Shown in pieces: positions 5,546 through 9,909 of a stretch of 9,909 nt of DNA. How positions within the stretch are numbered: the stretch's first letter is position 1; each line of letters starts with the position of its first letter. A program made the translations under genes and the position numbers. Origin of the DNA: Micrococcales bacterium (GTDB lineage Bacteria > Actinomycetota > Actinomycetes > Actinomycetales > Dermatophilaceae); assembly GCA_030452775.1 (NCBI GenBank), contig JAKDLQ010000074.1:1-9909 (forward strand), written 5' to 3'. The notes beneath the pieces are model-generated. The model was not told the DNA's origin. It ran no database searches and worked only from the letters and a program-made list of their open reading frames with translations.

Positions 5546-7650
5546 TCGATGACGTCCTTCTTCTCTCGTGTGGATGGCGAGGTGTTGGTCGGAGGTGTCG
5601 ATGTGATGACGAGCGCGTCGACGGCGACGGCGCCGCCTGGTCCGACCCGAAGCGGGTTGACTTCGCACTCGGTGACGTCGGGATGATCGGCGATGAGCCG
5701 AGAGACGGCCGTGACGGCGTCGGCGGCCGCGTCGAGGTCGACCCTGGGGCGCCCCCTGAAGCCGGTCAGCAGTGGCAGGCCGATGAGCGACTCGATGAGG
5801 CGCCTCGCCTCGTCGTGCCCTACCGGGGCCAAGGCGATGGCGACGTCGCGGTAGAGCTCGGCCTGGACCCCGCCGAGCCCGACGAGGACGGTGGGGCCGA
5901 AGGCGTCGTCGCGACGAGCGCCGACGATGAGCTCGACGACGCCGGGGCGCAGATCCATCTCCTCGACGACGTAGTCTCCGTCACCGAGGCGCCCAGCAAG
6001 GTCGACGAGAGCCTCCCCCACAGCCTCGGGGGTGCTCAGCCCGACGACGACACCGCCGACCTCTGTCTTGTGCTCGAGCCAGCCGGCCTTGAGCACCACG
6101 GGCCCGGTCATCCGCTCGGCGGCGGCCTCAGCCTCATCACGGGTCCGGGCGACGGCGGCCACCGGATAGACCAGGCCCGCTGCGGCGAGCCGGTCACGAC
6201 CCTCGAGATAGGCCATCGGCCCGCTCACTCCGGCGACCGGCCCTTCGCCCACGCCAGACTTCTCGGTGGCGTGAGCGCCGGTCGCCTCGGCCAGTGTTGC
6301 GGCGAAACCGAGTGATCGGGCGACGGCGTCGATGGTGAAGAGGGCCGGGACGTGATGCACACGGAGGTTCCGGATTGCCTCGGAGTCAGGGCTCATGCTG
6401 TGCACGACGACCGGGCGTCCGTGGTCGAAGACGGAGGCCGCGAGGGTCGCCACGACCTCGAGCTCGCGGGCGAACAGCGTCGGCGTGTCCAACCCGTAGC
6501 GTCCGAGGTATCCGGAGACGACGACCGTATCGAACTCACCGCTACGGGCGAGGAGATCGACGATGCGCGGGTAGGTGTCAAGGTCCTGTTCGCCCGCGCC
6601 GGCGAGGTCGATCGGGTTGCCGACCCCGGCCCCCTCCGGGAGCAGGGAGGCGACGGCGCCCATCGATGCCAAGGACAGCTGCGGGACGGTGAGGCCGTTG
6701 CGGACCATGGCGTCCGCCGCGAGCGCGCCTTGACCCCCACTGTCGCTGACAATCGCGACGCGGCGGCCCTTGGGTAGCGGGCTGCCCAGGAGCAGGTGCG
6801 TCAGGTCGATCGCCTGGGCCGGCGTCTCGACGAGGACGGCGCCGGCCGCACGACACGCGGCCGCGACGACGTCGGCGGCCGCGGTGAGCGCCCCGGTGTG
6901 AGACCGGGCGGCGGCGCGGCTCGCGTCGCTCGCTCCCACGGTGAGAACGATGACCACCTTGCCCGCTGCGCGCAACCGGGCCATCACGTCGACGAGCCGG
7001 CGGCCCCGATCGAAGCTCTCGAGATAGAGCACGACCGCGCGGGTCGCCTCGTGATCGATGAGGTCCTCGAGCAGCTCGATGGCCGTGACGTCGACCTGGT
7101 TGCCGACCGAGACGAAGCGTGACATGCCGAGACCCGCGTGGGCCGCAAGCCCGGCCAGCTCGAGGCCAAGCTGACCGGACTGCGACACGATCGCGATGCT
7201 TCCGGGGACGAAGGACCCCCAGGCGAGCTCGAGTTCGGACCCGGCGTCATACAGACCAAGGCAGTTGGGGCCCACGATGCGTGCACCCGCTGCCTGGATC
7301 CGTTCGGACAGCCGGCGCTCCAGACCGGGCTCGCCATGGGCGGTGTCGATGTGCGCGGTGATGGCGAGGAATCCCTTGGTGCCCATGGCGAGCGCCTCGT
7401 CGATGACCGCGGGAATCGCCGTGGCCGGGGCTGTCAGCACGACGAGCTCTGGGGCGGGGTCGATCTCCCTGACGGAACGGACCGACTGGACACCGTCGAT
7501 GACCGGGCCCTTGGAGTTGACGAGATGGACCGCCCTGCGGTGGGCTCCGCGGAGGGCACCGCGGGCGATCCAGTAGCCCCATTTGGTCGGGTCGGCCGAG
7601 GCGCCGACGACGGCGACCGACCTCGGGTCGGTGAAGACCGACAGGCTCAT
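5542..7650 (-). CDS. Acyl-CoA synthetase, NDP-forming (acetate-CoA ligase family)
   Basis: A 702-residue single-chain ligase that would activate a carboxylic acid to its CoA ester with ATP, releasing ADP and phosphate through a phosphohistidine. Order: CoA-binding domain (about 5-130; VAVVGASADPTKWGY at 12-26, GPNCLGLYD at 127-135), ligase-CoA domain (about 145-440; IVSQSGQLG at 154-162; phosphoryl-accepting His251 in SHTGAL), and C-terminal ATP-grasp domain (about 475-685; VVLKAGWLEHKTEVGGV at 518-534, ECEVNPLRV at 661-669). Length is typical. The last 15 residues form a polar tail. The ATG at 7650 lies two bases after the acyl-CoA dehydrogenase stop; a GTG at 7656 overlapping that stop would add two residues. 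The 3' end overlaps the SDR start. The acid substrate is unknown. Protein acetyltransferase Pat shares this core but adds a GNAT domain, not seen here. Confidence 0.9.
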   Translation of the reverse strand: MSLSVFTDPRSVAVVGASADPTKWGYWIARGALRGAHRRAVHLVNSKGPVIDGVQSVRSVREIDPAPELVVLTAPATAIPAVIDEALAMGTKGFLAITAHIDTAHGEPGLERRLSERIQAAGARIVGPNCLGLYDAGSELELAWGSFVPGSIAIVSQSGQLGLELAGLAAHAGLGMSRFVSVGNQVDVTAIELLEDLIDHEATRAVVLYLESFDRGRRLVDVMARLRAAGKVVIVLTVGASDASRAAARSHTGALTAAADVVAAACRAAGAVLVETPAQAIDLTHLLLGSPLPKGRRVAIVSDSGGQGALAADAMVRNGLTVPQLSLASMGAVASLLPEGAGVGNPIDLAGAGEQDLDTYPRIVDLLARSGEFDTVVVSGYLGRYGLDTPTLFARELEVVATLAASVFDHGRPVVVHSMSPDSEAIRNLRVHHVPALFTIDAVARSLGFAATLAEATGAHATEKSGVGEGPVAGVSGPMAYLEGRDRLAAAGLVYPVAAVARTRDEAEAAAERMTGPVVLKAGWLEHKTEVGGVVVGLSTPEAVGEALVDLAGRLGDGDYVVEEMDLRPGVVELIVGARRDDAFGPTVLVGLGGVQAELYRDVAIALAPVGHDEARRLIESLIGLPLLTGFRGRPRVDLDAAADAVTAVSRLIADHPDVTECEVNPLRVGPGGAVAVDALVITSTPPTNTSPSTREKKDVIE

Positions 7651-7652
7651 GG

Positions 7653-8819
7653 TCACCGGCCGATCAGCGAACGGGAGATGATGAGGCGCTGGATGTCCGA
7701 GGTGCCCTCCTCGATCTCCTCGAGCTTCGCGTCGCGCAGCCACTTCTCGATGAGGAACTCTCGCGAGTAGCCCCAGCCGCCGTGGGTCATCAGACCGGCG
7801 TTGGCGACCCAGGTCGTGTTCTCGGAGGCCGTGAGCTTCGCGATCGCCGAGGCCGCCGTCGCCGGCTGACCGGCATCGAAGAGTCGCGCCGCACGCATCG
7901 TCACCAGGTGGGAGACGTCCGTCTTGGCGGCCATGTCAGCGAGGCGGAAGGCGACGGCCTGGTGCTCGATGATCGGCTTGCCGAACTGGACGCGCTCCTT
8001 CGCGTACTGGACGGTGGCGTCGACGATCGCCCGCGAGAGCCCCGTTGTGGCCGCGCCGATGATGATCCGAGAGGCGTCGAAGGTGCGCATGAGGCCGTAG
8101 AAGCCCTTGCCCTCCTCCCCGAGCCGGTTCGCCACCGGCACCCGCACGTTCTCGAGGAACACTTCTGCGTTGAGCGTGCCGCGCTGACCGTACTTCTTCA
8201 TCGGGTTGCCGACGGTGACTCCCTCACGGTCGCGCTCGACGAGGAACGCGGTGATCCCGCGGGCGCGCAGCGCCGGGTCGATCGTGGCGAAGACGACGAA
8301 ATACTGCGACATCGGCGCGTTGGAGATCCACGTCTTCTGTCCGTTGATGACATAGTCGTCCCCGTCGCGCACGGCCCGCGTCTGCAGGCTCGCGGCATCC
8401 GACCCGACGCCGGGCTCGGTCACGGCGACACTGGTGACCGGCGGGGTGGGCCCGCACAGCGGTGGGATCCACTTCTCCTTCTGCTCCGGCGAGCCGAGCG
8501 CGAGGATCGGCTCGGCGAAGAACGAACCGGATGTGAGGAAGTTGGCGATGCCGATATCTCCGTAGCACAGCTCCTGCTGGACCAGGCACTGGGTGAGCAC
8601 ATCGGTGATGCCACCCCCGCCGTAGGCGGTGGGCAACATATACGACGCGAGCCCGACCTCGACAGCCTTGGCCCAGATGTCCATCGGGGCCTCGGTATCG
8701 GCTTCGTCGACAGCACGAGCGCGTGGGCGAATCTCCTTCGCGGCGAAGTCGCGGGCCAGGGCGACGAACTCGCGCTGTTCGTCCGACAGCTCGATGCCAT
8801 CGGTGACGTCACGGGACAC
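7653..8819 (-). CDS. Acyl-CoA dehydrogenase
   Basis: A flavoenzyme of 388 residues that introduces the alpha-beta double bond into an acyl-CoA and passes electrons to ETF. Visible motifs: VAVTEPGVGSDAASLQTRA (FAD/substrate), YVINGQKTWISNA, AKERVQFGKPI-EHQAVAF, and near the C-terminus EEGTSDIQRLIISR. Glu371 in EEGTS is at the position of the catalytic base of medium/short-chain enzymes. Glutaryl-CoA dehydrogenase is unlikely because its usual YEGTHDIHALILGR ending is absent. A GTG at 8825 would extend the protein by two residues, but the GAGGAG at 8825-8830 is correctly spaced for the GTG at 8819. It is first in an operon with the synthetase and the SDR, 78 bp downstream of tetR, with its own promoter and operator. 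Chain length is not readable from sequence. Confidence 0.93.
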   Translation of the reverse strand: MSRDVTDGIELSDEQREFVALARDFAAKEIRPRARAVDEADTEAPMDIWAKAVEVGLASYMLPTAYGGGGITDVLTQCLVQQELCYGDIGIANFLTSGSFFAEPILALGSPEQKEKWIPPLCGPTPPVTSVAVTEPGVGSDAASLQTRAVRDGDDYVINGQKTWISNAPMSQYFVVFATIDPALRARGITAFLVERDREGVTVGNPMKKYGQRGTLNAEVFLENVRVPVANRLGEEGKGFYGLMRTFDASRIIIGAATTGLSRAIVDATVQYAKERVQFGKPIIEHQAVAFRLADMAAKTDVSHLVTMRAARLFDAGQPATAASAIAKLTASENTTWVANAGLMTHGGWGYSREFLIEKWLRDAKLEEIEEGTSDIQRLIISRSLIGR

Positions 8820-8824
8820 GTGCA

Positions 8825-8830
8825 CTCCTC
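8825..8830 (-). promoter_or_regulatory. Ribosome binding site deciding the acyl-CoA dehydrogenase start
   Basis: Minus-strand GAGGAG is five bases before the GTG at 8819. It abuts the alternative GTG at 8825, which makes that upstream start unlikely. Confidence 0.7.
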
Positions 8831-8845
8831 GATCTCTGAGTATCT

Positions 8846-8863
8846 TGATTGACCAGTCAGTTA
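8846..8863. promoter_or_regulatory. TetR operator in front of the acyl-CoA dehydrogenase operon
   Basis: The 18-bp imperfect palindrome TGATTGACCAGTCAGTTA has 8-bp arms matching at 6 of 8 positions around a 2-bp centre. The same GTCAGTTA arm and layout recur in front of tetR at 9568-9585. It begins just after the expected transcription start, where a bound TetR dimer would block elongation or open-complex formation. Confidence 0.7.
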
Positions 8864-8865
8864 TG

Positions 8866-8901
8866 TGCAGTGAGCGTGAACCATCACCGCCCCCCTGTCA
8901 A
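8866..8901 (-). promoter_or_regulatory. Predicted promoter of the acyl-CoA dehydrogenase operon
   Basis: On the minus strand a perfect TTGACA (8896-8901) is followed after 17 bp by CACGCT (8873-8878), which keeps the A2 and T6 positions of the -10 consensus. Exactly the same boxes and spacing occur before tetR, which is why this is called in spite of the weak -10. The -35 overlaps the tetR stop codon. The expected start is near 8866, giving a leader of about 47 nt containing the operator. Confidence 0.6.
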
Positions 8902-9518
8902 GTGGAGTGAACGTGCGCTCGCTCGGGGTCAACAGCCATGGCGTCGATGAGGTGCTCGAAGACCGCGCGGTTCTGGCGGCTCTTCGTACGTCTCGACCCG
9001 AGCAGTGACTGGATGGCGAGCCCGTCGATGGCCCCCACCAGGGTATCTGCGAGAACCGCCGGGTCTCCGGGACGAATGGTCCCCTCAGCCTGCCCGCTTC
9101 GGATGATCTCCGAGACCATCGTGCGCCACTTCCCGTAGACTCTCTCGTTGAGCTCGCGCAGATCGGGATCATGCAGCGCGGCGGCCCAGAACTCCGCCCA
9201 GACGTGCCACGAGGCGATCGTCTGCGCGTCCTGGCGCAGGAATGAGTCCACGTACGCACGCAGGCGATCCAGCGCACTCGACTTGCGGGACAGGATCGAC
9301 TTGCGTCGCTCCAGCGAGCGAGCGAAGTTCCACTCGAAGGCCGCCTGGATCAGATCCTGCTTCGTCTCGAAGTAGTAGTGGACCGATCCCGTGCTGATCT
9401 GAGCTCGTTCGGCGACGTCGGTGACCCGTAGCGACGTGAAGCCACTGTCACTGACGACCTCGCAGACCGCACGCAGGATCTGCTCTCGACGTTCTGCTTC
9501 GACACTGGGACGCGGCAT
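8898..9518 (-). CDS. TetR-family transcriptional repressor
   Basis: A 206-residue TetR regulator. The N-terminal HTH domain spans about 10-56: REQILRAVCEVVSDSGF, VTDVAERAQISTGSVHYYF as the helix-turn-helix core, and ETKQDLI. The C-terminal ligand domain contains WHVWAEFWAAALHDPDLRE, a BetI/AcrR-like pattern, and AVLADTLVGAIDGLAIQSLL. The ATG is preceded by GAGGA at 9523-9527. The gene is in tandem with the acyl-CoA dehydrogenase operon, and the same 18-bp palindrome precedes both, so it most likely represses both. By analogy with FadR-type TetR proteins the inducer may be an acyl-CoA made by the operon's own synthetase; this is inference. Confidence 0.9.
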   Translation of the reverse strand: MPRPSVEAERREQILRAVCEVVSDSGFTSLRVTDVAERAQISTGSVHYYFETKQDLIQAAFEWNFARSLERRKSILSRKSSALDRLRAYVDSFLRQDAQTIASWHVWAEFWAAALHDPDLRELNERVYGKWRTMVSEIIRSGQAEGTIRPGDPAVLADTLVGAIDGLAIQSLLGSRRTKSRQNRAVFEHLIDAMAVDPERAHVHST

Positions 9519-9567
9519 GACTTCCTCACCTTGCTGCTCGGCACGGCGCGCTCAATCACGCCGGTCC

Positions 9568-9585
9568 TGACTGATCCGTCAGTTA
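9568..9585. promoter_or_regulatory. TetR operator in front of tetR
   Basis: The 18-bp palindrome TGACTGATCCGTCAGTTA matches the operator at 8846-8863 in 15 of 18 positions, including an identical GTCAGTTA arm. Location just after the predicted transcription start implies autorepression. Confidence 0.7.
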
Positions 9586-9586
9586 T

Positions 9587-9622
9587 TCAGACAAGCGTGG
9601 AGCCGCGCGTCTCCGGTGTCAA
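9587..9622 (-). promoter_or_regulatory. Predicted tetR promoter
   Basis: Minus-strand TTGACA (9617-9622), 17 bp, CACGCT (9594-9599): the same boxes and spacing as the promoter at 8866-8901. Start of transcription expected near 9587, two bases before the operator. Confidence 0.6.
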
Positions 9623-9841
9623 GAGCCTTTGCGCGCTTCATCGTGCTCGGACGAGCGGAGGCGCCGCGGCATGACAAACGTCACCGAATGGGGCTATCCG
9701 GTCATGAACGGGGGTCGATCCAGCGATCAGCGGTCGCCGTGTGTCGTCGAGGCACGTGTTCGATCGGCGCGGCATCCGGATGGAGCCACCTGGCCGTATG
9801 CCGCCGGGCCGGGTCGCGTGCCCTGCTGAGGGTCTCGTCGT
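9623..9841. other. Intergenic stretch without a confident gene
   Basis: Together with the tetR leader and promoter this makes a gap of about 320 bases between tetR and the next gene. It contains one small plus-strand frame, ATG at 9671 to TGA at 9829 (52 residues, beginning MTNVTEWGYPVMNGG), with GGAGG nine bases upstream. Its third-position G+C looks lower than in the real genes here and no family is recognisable, so it is not called as a gene. No clear terminator hairpin was seen. Confidence 0.4.
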
Positions 9842-9909
9842 TCAGCCGGCGAGCAGGGCGGTGAGGCGGGCCTCGAGGGGGCTGAGGTCCGCCTCGGCGT
9901 CGGCGTCGG
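9842..9909 (-). CDS. C-terminal end of an unidentified gene (partial)
   Basis: A minus-strand frame enters from the right edge and stops at 9842-9844. The visible residues, ADADAEADLSPLEARLTALLAG, have GC-rich third positions like the neighbouring genes and look like a helical C-terminus. Twenty-two residues are too few to identify the protein. The alternative is chance open frame. Confidence 0.4.
   Translation of the reverse strand, partial: DADAEADLSPLEARLTALLAG

Noticed and set aside
5546..5668. N-terminal extension of the SDR
   Set aside because: It overlaps the acyl-CoA synthetase in another frame; the ATGA overlap at 5545 and the usual spacing to the TGGGSGIG motif support the shorter form.
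7651..7743. N-terminal extension of the acyl-CoA synthetase
   Set aside because: It overlaps the acyl-CoA dehydrogenase C-terminus in another frame and lacks family similarity before MSLSVFTDPRSVAVVGA.
7653..8819. Glutaryl-CoA dehydrogenase, which would have tied the acyl-CoA operon to hydroxylysine breakdown
   Set aside because: The C-terminal motif is EEGTSDIQRLIISR rather than the YEGTHDIHALILGR type expected of glutaryl-CoA dehydrogenase.
9671..9829. Plus-strand frame of 52 codons divergent from tetR
   Set aside because: It has an ATG and a distant GGAGG, but codon use is not gene-like and no family is recognised; kept only as a note in the intergenic entry.

Overview
The window is GC-rich throughout (roughly two-thirds G+C by eye). 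Codons end mostly in G or C, GTG starts are frequent, and at least one gene looks leaderless. With an IcmF-type fused mutase and an NDP-forming acyl-CoA synthetase, this points to an actinobacterium, perhaps Micrococcales (for example Intrasporangiaceae-like). That placement is inferred from style, not from a marker gene. No RNA gene, insertion sequence, CRISPR array or phage gene was seen.

Layout. (1) 1-1072, minus strand: the first 357 residues of icmF, the fused isobutyryl-CoA mutase/G-protein chaperone. It has an adenosylcobalamin-binding domain followed by a MeaB-type GTPase, and the catalytic part lies off the left edge. (2) 1073-1162: a compact divergent promoter region with two GACGTC palindromes. 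(3) 1163-2255, plus strand: a MarR-family regulator and, one base later, a HutD/Ves-family protein. (4) 2256-2298: a convergent junction holding a 16-bp imperfect tandem repeat. (5) 2299-4697, minus strand: an APH-fold kinase and a PLP-dependent class III enzyme joined by a GTGA overlap. They resemble the animal kinase and phospho-lyase pair for hydroxylysine and phosphoethanolamine (HYKK with PHYKPL/ETNPPL). (6) 4736-8819, minus strand: three tightly coupled genes for acyl-CoA dehydrogenase, NDP-forming acyl-CoA synthetase and a 2,4-dienoyl-CoA-reductase-type SDR. (7) 8898-9518, minus strand: a TetR regulator. (8) 9842-9909: the last codons of a minus-strand gene entering from the right.

How the parts work together. 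The tetR gene and the acyl-CoA dehydrogenase operon share the same regulatory layout: TTGACA, exactly 17 bp, CACGCT, then 8-9 bp later an 18-bp palindrome with an identical TAACTGAC arm. The TetR protein therefore probably represses both itself and the operon until an acyl-CoA ligand appears. The operon encodes activation of a carboxylic acid to its CoA ester, alpha-beta dehydrogenation and reduction of a dienoyl- or enoyl-type intermediate, so it looks like a dedicated catabolic route for an unidentified, perhaps unsaturated, acid. The kinase/lyase pair downstream may be read from the same transcript or from its own leaderless promoter. By family knowledge it would phosphorylate the hydroxyl of an amino alcohol and then eliminate phosphate and ammonia to leave an aldehyde. 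The icmF/marR/hutD locus is a separate unit, probably controlled by the MarR protein.

The points most worth follow-up are the bacterial kinase plus phospho-lyase pair and its unknown substrate, the duplicated promoter/operator architecture of the TetR circuit, and the divergent icmF/marR control region.
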